Shown: positions 41,305 to 54,502 of the stretch, in pieces | Position numbering within the stretch: position 1 is the stretch's first letter | Layout: every line of letters starts with the position of its first letter | From: Chamaelirium japonicum | Lineage: Eukaryota; Streptophyta; Magnoliopsida; Liliales; Melanthiaceae | Direction of reading: 5' to 3' | DNA: 64,000 nt | Assembly (NCBI GenBank): GCA_947650365.1 | Contig: OX393549.1 | Coordinates: 83,824,362-83,888,361, forward strand | Program-made: the position numbers and the translations under genes | Notes under the pieces: model-generated | Database searches by the model: none | Seen by the model: only the letters and a program-made list of their open reading frames with translations | Told to the model about the DNA's origin: nothing

Positions 41305-42718
41305 GGACGAGTGCGCCGGCGAAAACGCGGAGTACTTGTGTACGTAGGAAACGCACAACACTTGTCCTTGATTCCTTCCTTGTATGGGATAGGAGGCTTA
41401 TTTAAGGGCCCCCACCCTCTTCATTCAACACCTTGCTCTTGCGAAGGCTTTGCTGGTTTTTGGAGACCGTCGTCGGAAGAGAGCTGCCTGGGGTTGCACG
41501 AGACTTGCTCCGTCTTCCCGGTGTCGCCTCTTTCATCGGCGGCGGTGGCGATGGTGCGCGAGTTGAAGAATGTTGCGAAGGCTTTCTCGAAGCGGCGGGA
41601 TGACGATGACCGAGGCGAGGAGGACGGAGGAGCGCGGCTGAGGTGTGAATCGCCTTCGCCACCTCCCTCTTCCTCTTTCTTCTTCTTCCTCTTCTTCTTT
41701 CTTCTTCTTCTTTCTCCTTCTTCTTTCTCCTTCCTTTTCTTCTTTCTCTTTCCTTTTCTTTTCTTTTCTTTTCTTTTTCTTATCTTTTCTTTTTGCTTCT
41801 GGTTCGGGACTGTGGGAGCGGAGGCGGCGCGGGCGGCGGGGCCAGCGCGCGGGGCAGAGGCGGTGCAGGGGCTGCGGCGGCCGGCGTGCGGGGCAGAGGC
41901 GGCGTGCGGCGCGCGGGGGAGGGCGCAGGCGCGGGGTGCGCGAGTGCTGCGGCGCGCGGTGGCCATGGCGGTGGCGGTGGCCTCAGGCCAACCGGGTCGG
42001 AGAGGGGCACGGGCCCGTGTGGCACGGGGCGGCGGCGGCTTGGTCGGGCTCGGCCCCGACTGGATCAGGGAAGCGGGCCCCGGCTGCTGCTGCTGCTCTC
42101 TTCTTCTTCTTCTTCTTTTTTTTTTGCGCAACTTCTCTTTTTTTCCTTTCCTTTCCTTTTCTATTTTCCTTTCCTTTTTTTTTTCTCTCCTTCTCTACCG
42201 GTTGAGTGCGAAGAACAGTAGCAGCGAGCGTGCATGGCGCGCAGGTCGCGGCGTGGCGCGGCGGCGTCCGGCATGGACGCAGGGTGCGACACAGGCGCGG
42301 GCCATGCCCGGAGTGCGGCAGCGGTGTACGGCGTGGGCGCGAGACGCGGAGCGGGCGCGGGGCGCAGGCGGCCTGTGGTGCGGACGCAAGGTCTTCGCGC
42401 GAGTCGGCGAAGGACGTGGGGCGCGGTGCAGGCAGCTGCGGCTCCGAGTCAGGCGGGCCTCGATCGGGTCGGAGAAGGGACACGATGGAAATGGCGGCGT
42501 CTCAGGCTTGGTCGGGCTCTGAGTCGGACAGCCTCCGATTGAATCGGAGAAGAAGGGGGGCTGTGGGCCCCCTCCTCCCTTTTTGGCTTGTGACGAGCGG
42601 CTCCCCCCCATGTGTGGGTTTGAATCAGATAAGAGGGTGGATGTATCCCTTTTTTTTTTGTGGCACAATAGTAGTGGATGGGAGCGCGGAGCGGCACCGG
42701 TGCAGCGTACGCGGGCCG

Positions 42719-42834
42719 GGGCTGGCTGGCGCGCGCGGCACAAGCGGACGGTGGTGTCGGCTGTGAGCGGAGGCCGGGGCTGGCTGGCTCGCGTGGCGCA
42801 AGCGGACGGTGGTGTCGGCTGCGAGCGGAGGCCG
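42719..42834. repeat. Tandem duplication, two 58-bp units
   Basis: ggggctggctggc followed by cgg, caagcggacggtggtgtcgg and gagcggaggcc occurs twice head to tail with few differences. Confidence 0.85.
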
Positions 42835-42909
42835 GGTGCTGGGTCGAATAGGAGAGCTGTGGGCCCCTCTTTTCTTCTTCTCCCTTTTTTTTTTGACCGG
42901 CTTCTCCAC

Positions 42910-43720
42910 CAGACTTGACTCGCTTTCCCTTGTGTCTTTTCAGGATTCGAGCTTCGAAGGTTTGGCTTCGCCGGGATGAGTTGCTGAGGACTTCTCCTAC
43001 GGGAGTGGCGCATTCGCTTCCCCTCGTGCGTTTTCAGGATGCGAGCTTCGAAGGTTTTGGCTTCGCCGGGGTGAGTTGCTGAGGACTTCTCCTACGGGAG
43101 TGGCGCCTTCGCTTCCCCTTGTGCCTTTTCAGGATGCGAGCTTTCGAGTGTTTGGCTTCGCCGGGGTGAGTTGCTGAGGACTTCTCCTATAGGAGTGGCA
43201 CCTTCGCTTCCCTTCGTGCCTTTTCAGGATGCGAGCTTCGAAGGTTTTGGCTTCGCCGGGGTGAGTTGCTGAGGACTTCTCCTACGGGAGTGGCGCCTTC
43301 GCTTCCCCTCGTGCCTTTTCAGGATACGAGCTTCGAAGGTTTTGGCTTCGCCGGGGTGAGTTGCTGAGGACTTCTCCTACGGGAGTGGCGCCTTCGCTTT
43401 CCCTTGTGCCTTTTAGGATGCGAGCTCTCAAGAGCTTGGCCTCGCCGGGGTGAGTTGCTGAGGACTTCTCCTACGGGAGTGGCGCCTTCGCTTCCCCTCG
43501 TGCCTTTTCAGGATTCGAGCTTCGAAGGTTTTGGCTTTGGCGAGGTGAGTTACTGAGGACTTCTCTTACGGGAGTGGTGCCTTCGCTTCCCCCTGTCCCT
43601 TTTCAGGATGCGAGCTTCGAAGGTTTTGGCTTCACTAGGGTGAGTTGCTGAGGAATTCTCCTATGGGAGTGGCGCCTTCGCTTCTCCTTGTGCCTTTCCA
43701 GGATGCGAGCTTTCGCTTGT
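42910..43720. repeat. Tandem array of about 95-bp units (gtgagttgctgaggacttct)
   Basis: Eight units with gtgagttgctgagga near 42977, 43071, 43166, 43261, 43355, 43451, 43546 and 43640. Each also has cgggagtggcgccttcgctt and ttttcaggatgcgagctt. Located in the non-coding interior. Confidence 0.92.
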
Positions 43721-44217
43721 CCCGGTGGGGTGTCGACTTCTGGCCTCGGGGGGACGTTTAGTACCTCTGCGGCTATGAGACGAAGGATTCTTCAGCGGCT
43801 TGGAAGTGGAGGACTCTTCGACGGCTTGGAGACAAAGACTCGCTTGGCGTCTTGGAGGCGAAAGATTCTTCGGCGGCCCGGAGAAGAAGGATCCTTTAGC
43901 GGAGTGCTGTCGTCTTTTTGGTGCAAGAGCGTGATGACAATGACACGGCAAGAGGACAAGACGAAGCCGAGTGTGGTGATGATCACTTGGTGTGAGGACG
44001 AAGCGGAGACTTCGGAGGCCAGGGAAGGTAGCTCCTTCGTCTCTTTTTTTTTTTTTTTGAGGTTGCGAACGATGCGGTCGTCGCCGATGTATCCGCCTAT
44101 CTTTGGGTTACTGCATTTGACTCCAGTGGCAGTCCCAATCCTTCGGGTTTTTGTCTTTGAGGGACTGACGACCTTCGGATGGGCTCGAGCTTTTGCACGA
44201 GCATGGTGGAGTGAATC

Positions 44218-44520
44218 TTGTGAAGCAGCGTGCATAGCTGGCGAAGCGTCGGAAGTTGATGGCTTCTCTATACCTGGAGTAGCAGCGCATGTGAGCTGTG
44301 AGAGGTGAGCTGCTTCGGCGCCTTAAGGATTTTGACTTGCTACTCGTGTGTTGCTTTAGAAGCTGGAGTTCTGTTTGGGGAAAGCTCGAGTGACCGATAA
44401 GATGTCTGGAGCAGAGCTTGCGAAGCAGCGTGCATAGCTGGCGACGCGTCGGAAGTTGACGGCTTCTCTACCCCTGGAGTTGCAGCGCGTACAAGCTGCG
44501 GAAGGCGAGCCGCTTCATCG
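44218..44520. repeat. Direct duplication, period about 194 bp
   Basis: gaagcagcgtgcatagctgg, gcgtcggaagttga and ggcttctcta appear at about 44221 and 44415 with moderate divergence. Confidence 0.8.
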
Positions 44521-44744
44521 CCTCAAGGACTTTGACATTCTTGGCATCTTTTGGTTTGCTGACTGGACTTGTGGATCTGCACTTGTCCTTCTTTGGGCTG
44601 ACCTTTTTTTAGACGACATTGGTGTGTTTCTTTTTATTTGGACTGAACCTTTGTAGGCTGCCTACGTACCCTACTGAGAGGGATCAAGTCGCACGTAGTT
44701 TGTTTATTCCTCTTTTTTTTTTGGGCAAGGGGGGTAGCCTTGCG

Positions 44745-46604
44745 CTAGGCAAAGTACCTTTTGAGGGACTTGCCGTTGGTAGGCAGAGTCGCCGCTGGTT
44801 TGCAGTTGTCGCCCGCCTTTTTTGCTTTAATGTAGTTTGTAGTGAAGATCTTATTGACTGGAGTTTTGATGATTGCTGAAGTTTGACTGGAGTCGATGTC
44901 TCGACGATTTGGAAGGATTTGTTCGCCGCTTTTGAAGAGGCAAGCTTGAGTCTTTGTCAGGCGATGTGGAATCGCAACTGAGGGTAGTGAACACATGTGC
45001 ACCGTACTTTCTTTGTTACGGTTGGATTTAAACATCAACTCGGTGGAGTTTTGCCCCCAAGTGTCTTCTGGCTTGATTGCGAGTTGCTTGGAGCTGGTGT
45101 ACTTGGAAGACTCGGTTGAGCTCGAGATGTGCAACAGACAATGTAACAGTAGTGTCATCTCTTGCAAAGTGCTGAAGTTGGCCCCGAAGAATGATAACAC
45201 TGGTTCCTTTGCTGGAGTGGAAGACGATCGTCCTGGCTTGCGAAGCCACTGAGGTGCGAGCCGCAGGACTGAAGCAGCTTGAGCAGGCAACGGTACGTAT
45301 CGCATCGAGCTTGATTTGAAGTTGCTGTGAATTTTTTGTCTTGATGCTGGCGCTTCTTTGTCTTTGTGCACTGTCTGGCTGGAAGATGCCACTGGTTTTG
45401 CAAGTGAAGAGGTTTTGTCCCTCGCAGCTGCTTTGACTTCTGGGGCTCGTGGAGCCTTTGCTGGAGGAGCTTCTGCAACGAGGTCTTTGGACTGGTGGAC
45501 CTGGACGTCAGCAAGGTGTGCTTCAGCCTCGTTGCACAGTTTGTCGTTGGCGGTGATGCTTCTCCCCATGCTTTCGATGTTGGTGCCACTTTCTTCATCG
45601 TCTTTCCGAAACACTTGGTGAACTTCCACCATACAGTAGGAGACCTTGAAGTTTTGATCAGCTTCAAGGAAGCGATCGGGAAAGAACTCCTGGAGTGTTG
45701 CTAGCTTTGGGCATATTTGCTGGAGAAGATTTTTCGGACTTGCTGGTGGTACTTCGGGCATCCTCCTTTCTGGAGCTTCATTTTTTTCCTTGAAGGTCTT
45801 TCTTCTGGGAAGTTTTCTTATCACCCGATCTTTCTCGTGGTTAGCCAGGCGTGCTATCCTGTAGCTTGATCGTCGTGGCTTTCTCCTTCGATGCGCCATA
45901 GCCTGTGTGTTTTTATCAGTAAGATCTTCCTCGCCAAGGTGAAGGACTGGTGCTGCGACTGAAGGCTCTTCTTTGATCGGAAGGACTTGCTCTTCTAGAG
46001 ACTGTACCGATTCATCTTATGATGGTTGACCTAGTAGGTTGACTTCGGGGCTTCTTTGTTCGTCTCTTGCTTTGAGCAGGTGCCAGAACGTAGCTTCGTT
46101 TGGAAGAGGGAGTGTTTGCATGAGAGGCGGTTGCCCCCAAGACAGTGAGGGTTTGGCCCTAGGTACTGAAGGAGCATGCCGTCGTCGTCTTCTTGGACTG
46201 CCCCCCTTCTTTGAGTCATCAACGGTGGACTGCCCCTCTTCTGCGAGGACTGGCGGGGCTTCTTGCAACTCGTCGTCCGAAGTAGAAGTATCACCGTTGT
46301 CAATTTTGATTACGGAGATATTATTGACGGCTGCCATGGGCGGGTGGGTAGGTGTTGAAACGACGCCCTCGACTGGCATTCCCAAACGATCAAATACCGA
46401 TCTCTTCTTTGGTTGCTTGACTGGCCCAAGCCTTTCGAACACGGATGTGCGCTTTGGGTTCGACCGGCTTTGACTGCTTTTGTTTTGCTTCTGGAGTAAG
46501 GCTTGACATCGAGCCCGTCGTCGTCTTCGTTTGCTGTCGGGATGGCTGGCGTAGGTAGAGCGTGCATCGGAGATTGTCGATCCTTCAGCTGCTTCGTCTA
46601 CCAT
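44745..46604 (-). mobile_element. Gag-pro-derived coding region, second copy (large element)
   Basis: Minus-strand reading gives SVFERLG and SVFDRLG repeats (about 46400-46440), a NLLGQPS block at the end of that piece (about 46030), then LQEFFPDRFLEADQNF and YCMVEVHQVF (about 45640-45700) and TWGQNS (about 45040). The last three find counterparts in the same order at 56580-58334 on the far side of the copia insertion. This is therefore an internal duplication of the gag-pro tail, not pol. Broken in more than one place. Confidence 0.65.
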
Positions 46605-46619
46605 CTTCGCCCCGATGTA

Positions 46620-46624
46620 GTTGG
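46620..46624. repeat. Target-site duplication GTTGG (left, copia)
   Basis: GTTGG before TGTAGG at 46625; identical GTTGG at 56458-56462. Confidence 0.9.
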
Positions 46625-48578
46625 TGTAGGAATTGGGTTCCGCTAATCAGAGTCGCAGCGAAAGCAAAAGAAAGATCCGAAGATCATACGGTGTATGTTT
46701 CATTACAATTCGTGGCATAAAACAATCTACATGCAAATCTACGATCTTAGCATATGTGCGGACACCCTAGAGGCATACTACGATCTACAGAAGACATGAA
46801 TCAATCTACTTAGGTGTTTAGATTCATCATACCTTTTGGATCTATGATCCGGAGATTACGGAACGATGAATAACTGCACTTGAATCGCAAGGGAAACTGT
46901 CGGATATCACCTTGTCCTTTGCTAATTGAAGAATCCTCGAAATCCCGTTTCTGAGTGCAGGGATTACGAGCCGACGGAGGAATCCGTTACGAAGACGATG
47001 GCAAGCCGCAAGATTTTCTCCTCCTCTTTCTCTTTCTTCCTTCTCCTTCCTTCCTCTTCCTTCTCCCTTCTTCTTCCTCTCTTTTCCTTGGCCGAAACCA
47101 CAAGGAGGAGGACTAGGGGTCGGATTTTTGGAGGGGAGGGAGTAGAACCATTGGGCTGGTCCCTCCCCTCCCTCTTTCCTTTATAGGGCCGGTCTCCCAT
47201 GGCTCCAAGGAGCCTAGGGCCGGCCCTTAGGTGGATAGGGATGAGGGGGGATCGGATTTAGGTCTTCCGGGTGTCTATCATGAAGTCCGGACGAAAACGC
47301 CCTTCACGAAAAGCGGAAAACTGAAAGTAAGACTGAGTGAGGTGCGCTACTCGGAATCGAGTTCCGTCAGCGCCTGTGAGCTCCTGGAATTATTCCGCTC
47401 AATCTAATATCCATATTTAATATGTTCTGAGCCATATTTCAATATTTACCAAAATACCCCTACGCCCCGTAACATATGTGAATTAGGTTCTTAGGCTCCG
47501 GGCTTGCGCTCCATCGTGCTACTTCGCCTCCAACGTATCCAACTAGGTCGGGGAACAATTCCTGTACACAACGACAGGGTGGAACCTTCAGGGTTCGGGA
47601 TCTCTAGCTCCAACCGGATCCCTGATTAACTGTTCCGGTGACACACCGAAAGTTCCGTTAATCAGCCCTAATCCGATTAACCCGCGTAGCCACCCAGAGT
47701 GTGACGCGAGTTGAACTCTAGTGATCCTAAACGTATGTTACTCTCTCGTAACCCTGTTCTCTACTATACTCCGATAATCCTTAGTCCCTCCTATTACTGG
47801 TGCCATGATACGACTCGGGCGGTGGGGAGCACCGTCAGATCTCGATCGATCATTTGGCTAGGGTTTGATGACTTGTCATCTATAACACCACACACCTTCC
47901 GGTGCTATGCCTAGCATCTGGAACATCGTCAGTCATACTGACAACCACCAGGCCTGGGTAAACTGTGTGGACAGATTGACTCATCAAACCGCACCCATCC
48001 AACACTGGACGTCGGATAACCTGTAGGGATTATATGTCACTCAAGCGCCAGCCGGGTAACCCAACGTACCGTGGTATTGGACTATGGAAGGCCCGCACAC
48101 GTTGGCACATCAAAGCACCACACAACTGGTTGGCCCAGTGTACATGGTCCCTCAGGGTTAAGGACATATTATCTATAGTAGTAAGACGGTTTATGCACCA
48201 GTGTCTGAATCACTGAACTGTGCACCGTCTTGGTTCCTGTGCAACACGATCATCGTGCTTGGTCAGGTGAATGAGAATCCCACATTCCCGTGGTGGAGAC
48301 TTCATCACATCCTCTACCTGCCAACAGCTTGTTCTCGGTGAAGCGACCGGCATCACCTAAGCTGTGAACTAGTTCTAGGTCTACACAGAACTGGTCCACT
48401 GGGTCTCCCAAGCATGGATCCTCCGTGCGCCTCAGTGGCCTACTGTGTTCCCTAGGGTCCTTTTATTATATGAGACTTATCATATACCATAGTAGTATTC
48501 TAATTAAAGCAATAACCAAAGTCATCTTTATTAATATTAATACAGAAAATCCACGCTAAGGATACACGAGCTACAATA
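46625..48578 (-). repeat. 3-prime LTR of the copia element
   Basis: Aligns along its full length with 54503-56457 and, more distantly, with the relic at 1-1694. Confidence 0.92.
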
Positions 48579-48589
48579 ATCTCCCACTT
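48579..48589 (-). other. Polypurine tract of the copia element
   Basis: AAGTGGGAGAT on the minus strand beside the 3-prime LTR. Confidence 0.75.
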
Positions 48590-48754
48590 GGCCTAGCGGG
48601 GAACAACAGTCTTAACTCCCATAGCATCCACGTGCTTCTCAAAAGCCTTGGTCGGTAACGCCTTTGTGAAAGGGTCCGCCATGTTATCTGTAGACGCCAC
48701 CTGAGTCACTGCAACCTCCCCTCGCTTCTGCAAGTCCCAGATAATGTATTATTT

Positions 48755-49225
48755 TCACTCGATATGCTTACTCTTCTGGTGATATCTTGGCTCCTTGGAT
48801 TGTGCTACCGCTCCACTATTGTCACAGTAAAGGACAATAGGATCTTGAGTTCCCAGTACGCATCCTAAGTCCGTGAGGAACTTCTTGAGCCACACCGCCT
48901 CCTTAGCTGCTTCGCACGCCGCAACGTACTCAGCCTTTGTCGTCAAATCCGCGATGCATCCCTGCTTCACGCTCCTCCAACTGACAGCTCCTCCTCCTAA
49001 TGAAAACACAAACCCCGACGTCGATATCCTGGATTCCGGATCTGACGCAAAGTTAGAATCCGTATATCCAATCGGCATCAGTTCCTGTGAAGAGTAAACT
49101 AACTCATAATCTCTCGTCCTACGGAGATACTTGAGTATACTTTTCCCAGCAGTCCAGTGCCCTGGACCCGGATTTGACTGATACCTGCCCATCATGCCTA
49201 CTGCATAGCATATATCTGGTCTCAT
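48755..49225 (-). mobile_element. Copia RNase H region
   Basis: MRPDICYAVGMMGRYQSNPG, LVYSSQELMPIGYTDSNFAS, CIADLTTKAEYVA and VLYCDNSGAVAQSKEPRYHQ are the standard copia RNase H blocks. Confidence 0.9.
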
Positions 49226-49228
49226 GCA

Positions 49229-50494
49229 CTACATGGCATACATCAGACTCCCTACAGCCGAAGCATAAGGTATCTTCTGCATCTCTGCCCTCTCCTCAGG
49301 AGTCTTAGGACCCTGATCCTTGGATAATTTCATTCCATGTCTGAATGGAACCAGTCCCTTCTTGGAGTTGTGCATACTGAATCTGACCAAGATAGTATCT
49401 ATGTAGGCTGACTGTGACAGCGAGAGAATCTTGTTCTGGCGATCTCGAGTTACCTTGATCCCTAGAACATAACTCGCTTCACCTAGGTCTTTCATGTCAA
49501 ATTGAGAGGATAACCACACCTTCATTGTAGACAACGTTCCAACATCGTTTCCGATGAGCAGGATATCGTCTACGTAAAGCACTAGAAAAACTACTGCAGT
49601 CTTATCACTCCTTTTATAAACACATGGTTCATCCACGTTTTGTTCAAATCAATAAGACTGGATAGCCTGATCAAAACGCATGTTTCAACTTCTGGATGCT
49701 TGCTTTAGTCCATAAATGGACCTTTGCAACTTGCACACCAAACCTTCCTGACCTTTTGCGACAAAGCCTGGAGACTGAGATATGTAGATGTCTTCTTCCA
49801 AATCCCCGTTGAGGAATGCGGTCTTGACGTCCATTTGCCAGATCTCCCAATCATAATGGGCTGCATTGGACAAGAGGATCCGGATAGACTTAAGCATAGC
49901 CACTAGCGAAAAAGTTTCGTCATAGTCGATCCCTTTTCGCTGGGTATAACCCTTAGCGACTAGTCTAGCTTTGTAAGTCTCAACGGTACCATCCGGACCT
50001 CTTTTCCTTTTGTACACCCACTTATACCCAACATGTTTAATATTGTAAGGTGGTGTTACAAGTGTCCAGACCGAGTTTTGGGACATCGATGTCAGTTCTG
50101 CCTCCATGGCTTCCTGCCATGCTGCATGGTCAGTGGATACCATCGCTTCGTCATAGTTCAGAGGATTATTCTCCTGAAACTCTGGATCAAGCATAAAGGC
50201 TTCTCCAATGTATCTATCAGGAGCACCTGTGGTCCTCCCAATGCGACGAACCTGCAGTGGTTCCATAGGAGTCGATTCTACAGTACCGTTAATCTTAGTG
50301 GTATCAGCTCCCACTACCTTTTCTGTCTGCGTACTCCCATCAGTACCAAGCAATTCTTCAAGAACTACTTTACTGGTGGGCTTATGGTCTATTAAATAAT
50401 CATGCTCTAGGAATACGGTATTCGTCGAGACGATAACCTTTCTATCCTCAGGATCATAAAATAGACCACCCTTTGTCCCTTTTTGGATACCCAA
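49229..50494 (-). mobile_element. Copia reverse transcriptase region
   Basis: YKWVYKRKRGPDGTVETYKA, ARLVAKGYTQRKGIDY, QMDVKTAFLNGDLEEDIY, SIYGLKQASRS and, nearer the C-terminal side, FLVLYVDDILLIGND. The YVDD catalytic box is present. Confidence 0.92.
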
Positions 50495-51471
50495 CGAACA
50501 GACATACCTTAGTTTTTGACTTCATCTTATCTCGTTTGTCCTTCCGCACATGTGCTGGACAACCCCAAATCCTAAAGTGCTGTAGGCTTGGCTTTCGCTT
50601 TAACCACAGCTCCCAAGGAGTTAGGGGTACTGACTTTGATGAAACAAAGTTCAAAGTATATACTGCCGTCTCTAGGGCATATCCCCAAAAATTAGGTGGC
50701 AATATTGCATAACTCATCATAGTCCGAACCATGTCTAACAAAGTTCAGTTTCTCCTCTCAGATACACCATTTTTGTTGTGGTGTCCCTGGTGCAATCAAC
50801 TGGGATATGATGCCATGCTCACTCAGGTACCCTATAAATTCATCCGATAGGTATTTGCCTCCTCGATCTGATCGAAGAGACTTGATACTTCTACCCGTCT
50901 GCTTTTCTGCTTCAGCTCTGAACTCCTTGAACTTATCAAAGGATTCAGACTTCCGCCGCATTAGGTATATGTATCCAAACCTCGAGTGATCATCCGTGAA
51001 GGTGATGAAATACTCGAAGCCTCCTATGGCACGGACACTTATGGGCCCACATACATCAGTGTGTACCAACTCTAATACCTCCTTAGATCTGCTACCTTTG
51101 GCTCGGAAAGACCTTTTAGTCATCTTGCCTTCCAGGCAAGACTCACACGTCGGTAGGCTTTCTGAAACATTTGGACTCAAGAGTCCTACCTTAACCAACC
51201 TGTGAATCCTATCTGAGGCTATGTGTCCAAGCCTTAGATGCCAAAGGAGTGTTGGATTATCTGAGAGATTTTTCCTTTTAGATGAATTAATCACACAATC
51301 TTCAGTTATGTTATCCTCCTTATGATTGGAGTTAATTACATAGAGACCATTCTGTATCTTTCCCTTATAAACAAAGGAACCATTCAATTTAATTGACACA
51401 CCAGAAGCATCAAATAAAACTGAAAAACCTTTATTATTCAATAAGGAAATAGAAATTAAATTACGTCTCAA
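50454..51471 (-). mobile_element. Copia integrase region
   Basis: Pre-integrase block LWHLRLGHIASDRIH and CESCLEGKMTKRSF, then the catalytic core around LVHTDVCGPISVRAIGG, FTDDHSRFGYIYLMRRKSE and LRSDRGGKYLSDEF, then FWGYALETAVYTLNFVSSK. Confidence 0.9.
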
Positions 51472-51492
51472 GGACGATACATAAAGTATGTC

Positions 51493-51819
51493 TCAAAGTA
51501 ATAAACTTCTTCCATCAAGGAACTGCAAGATGACATCTCCAACTGCTTCAGCCTCTGCCACGGCCTCAGTTCCCATGCTTAGGATTATCTCCCCATCACC
51601 CAGTTTTCTTGTCTCCTTGAACCCCTGCAAATTATTGCAAGCATGGTTAATGGAACCAGAATCCACAATCCATAAAACTGGAGAACAACTGGATGCTACA
51701 AGGGATTCCACTATGTGGATTTGAGATATACCTGTCTCAGCCTTCTTGGGAGCCGTGCGGCAGTCGCCCTTCCAGTGCCCCTTCTTGCCCAATCGGAAAC
51801 ATTTTCTTTTGGGCTTCAC
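51493..51819 (-). mobile_element. Copia zinc-knuckle and protease region
   Basis: A zinc-knuckle-like KCFRLGKKGHWKGDC stretch is followed by WIVDSGSINHACN, the copia aspartic protease active-site block. Confidence 0.85.
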
Positions 51820-52562
51820 CGGACCATTCTGTTGGGAACCTGCAACTGCGCCTGGCCCATCTTCACGGGCTTCTTAGACTTTCTTTTCTGAAACTTGCCC
51901 ATGGCTTTCAGAGAAGAATTTCGCTCCACATTTAGGGATTGGTCTCCTGCCTTCATCCCGTCCTCTACCGCCTGGAGTGCCGCTAGGAGCTCTGCGTTAG
52001 ACATCTCCAACCGGTTAAGGTTGAAGTTGGTAACGAAGCCCTCAAACGCTCCTGACAGAGACATGAGGAATATATCGGTCTGGATCTCTGCATCCAAGAT
52101 GACATCGAAGGAACCAAGCTCGTTCACATAGCCAAACAACTTCAACATATGATCCCGAACTAAAGTCCCCTCTGCCATCTTCGTGGACACCAATTTCTTG
52201 ATGGTCAGGTAACGAGTTACCCGACTACGACCCTCGAACATTTCCTTCAGGTAGAGCATCATGTCTGAAGTAAAGGCCATGTCTTCGACTTGCTTCTGAA
52301 GGACGGTCTGCAAGGATGCCACAATGTAGCACTTGCACATCTCATCAGCATCTAGCCAGTCTTTCTATTCCTTTAACTAGGCCTCAGTTGCACTTGGTCC
52401 CGGCATGGCCGGTTGAGGGGTACTTAGGGCAATTGTGTGTTTGCCAACCCTTAGGACGAGCATTAGATTATGCTTCCAGTCCTCGTAGTTTGGTCCCGTA
52501 AGTTTGTTATCATTAAGTATGGAGGCAAGGGGGTCGAGCTTGGTCATGATTTCTGTAAACAA
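51816..52562 (-). mobile_element. Copia gag region
   Basis: N-terminal LNDNKLTGPNYEDWKHNL and, later, MSNAELLAALQAVEDGMKAG match the copia gag (UBN2-type) pattern. Confidence 0.8.
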
Positions 52563-54488
52563 TGGTTTAAAGCAATAGTTAGGGTCTACTACAATCTATT
52601 TTATGAAATTTAGAAATAGATAATGTCTACTCTAGCCGCTATGTCTTCACCACCTCAAGTGGAGACATCCAGGAATCTAAATTCCCTGGGCTGGAGCACT
52701 GAGATTATCAGCCCTGAATTGGAGGCAGCATCTCGGTGAGAGCATGCAATCGCTTCTACCAACGGGGTTTTTACGACCCAGTCTTTATCAGAATTACCCA
52801 TGGTAAACTGAAAGACCTTCCAGTCTCCTTTTGGCCAGCTTTATGTGACCCACGTGCGCAGCAACAGCGGCTTCATACAAGCTTTCGGATGCTTCCCATA
52901 AATCTAGGTGGTGTCGGTAGGGGGGTTCATAGGCCCCCGCGGTGCAGGATAAAACCGTCACCCACTGCCACCGGTATCCTCCATGTCCCGAAGGAAACTA
53001 CTAGGCGAACCAGCATGGAAGGAAACACAGCTCTCACCCGGTGGGAATATTGAACTGCGTACCTCCCACCCAGACTCTTAGCGGTTGATTGTGGAGGCCA
53101 GGGGCTCCCCTTTGGAGGGAACCTCTTACACATCCCTTCTTTATAAAATTTTATGCATAACTAGATAGGTCACGACCTCCTAGAAATAGACCCTGGTCTA
53201 CCGTGCTCCCACTAGGATTATAAACCCTCCCGCAAAGCATTAGTATCCTCGGAAAATATCATAGTCCCTACCTTGAATACTTAGCTTTTGCCTTTCTTGC
53301 AAGGATCACATTACATAGATTCCAAGGATCCCGAAACTTCACTAGTTTGCCCATAATCCTAAGATCTGGAGCCTAGCCTAAGATCAACGTGGAAAGGACT
53401 CCCACTACGATGACGCCTCGTTCACAATTTGATGCCTGATGTCATAGTAGACCTCATCTCATTACAGGTTTCGATGCTGGCCAAATAGGGACATCCGACA
53501 ACCTCCGCCGGACCTCAACCTAATGGTGGCATAACCAAATCGTGATGAGTTCATACTACGATCAAACGTCATTTAGAAACGGGTATCACACAGTGAAATC
53601 CTAACCTAACTTGGTCGATGGGACCACGTGAGGAAAGGGCATCCCACTAGGGTTATCATACTTCTTATGGAGACATTAGTTAATTATCTCTAAATAAATC
53701 TAACACTGTGTCTATCTCGGTGCACAGTACTTGGCTACCTGAACTACCACGAGGGTGGTTACCGTCTTTCCTTTTAGCTAGCCACCGGATTCGCACGTGT
53801 TAGAAGCATATAGAGACACCGATGAATCCATAATTTTAGTACTAACCCTAAGCCTGATCTAGAGACAAACTCACAAGCAAGAATGATAATCACATTATCA
53901 TCGGGGTTCTCTAAATACTGAATAAAGAGAAACAACAGAGAAAGCATCCAAACTGAATCAAGTCCAGGGTCCGACCCCTGAACCTGAATAGCACAGCCAA
54001 GATATCCTGCTCTTCCGTTCTGCACGATCTCTGACGACGATCCCCTTCATCGCCAACGTGCACGCTTTCGCCGGGTCTTTGCACACCATGGTACCGCTTG
54101 CCCGAACCGTGGATGTAGCATCATCTCCTTCTTCCTGTGATCGAAAAACTAACACGCTCCGAGCAAGTGCTCGTTCATGTATAATTTTGCTAGAAAGTAA
54201 AGAAGACAATCCTAGAAACATGGCCAGAGAACCGAGGATGGTCAACCCCTACCCTCGCCCATCTAGAGCCTTACAAATCCACAATAATAATCAATGCAAA
54301 ATAAAATCCGGGGTCCGACCCCCGGATGCATGCAATCACAGATTACTATTCAGCGCGGCACCTGCAAAAAGATGATACATAGCACAATCCATATGCATGA
54401 TCTATGCCGAACCCCGACGAAAACATATGTCATCATATATTCACATGATGTTTTCACGAATTCATGCATGAAACATACACCAAAGCGT
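52563..54488 (-). other. Copia leader between primer-binding site and gag
   Basis: 1.9 kb with no recognised protein. A long untranslated leader is known from some copia lineages. No tandem repeats seen. Confidence 0.55.
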
Positions 54489-54500
54489 GCTCTGATACCA
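54489..54500 (-). other. Primer-binding site of the copia element (initiator-Met tRNA)
   Basis: TGGTATCAGAGC on the minus strand, two bases from the 5-prime LTR; a perfect match to the usual plant copia site. Confidence 0.92.
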
Positions 54501-54502
54501 AT

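Larger units (their letters stand above)
41305..44744. other. Non-coding 3-prime interior of the large element
   Basis: 3.4 kb where pol would be expected. It holds pyrimidine-rich tracts (about 41660-41800 and 42090-42200), a GC-rich stretch (41815-42480) and several duplications listed separately. Long ORFs here come from low-complexity sequence open in several frames and contain no RT, RNase H or integrase motif. Confidence 0.65.

Noticed and set aside
41281-42522. 413-codon plus-strand ORF
   Set aside because: It crosses pyrimidine tracts and Ala/Arg/Gly-rich GC-rich sequence in the non-coding part of the large element and has no known motif. The opposite strand is equally open.
42195-43013. 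272-codon minus-strand ORF
   Set aside because: GC-rich low complexity including the 58-bp duplication; no domain.
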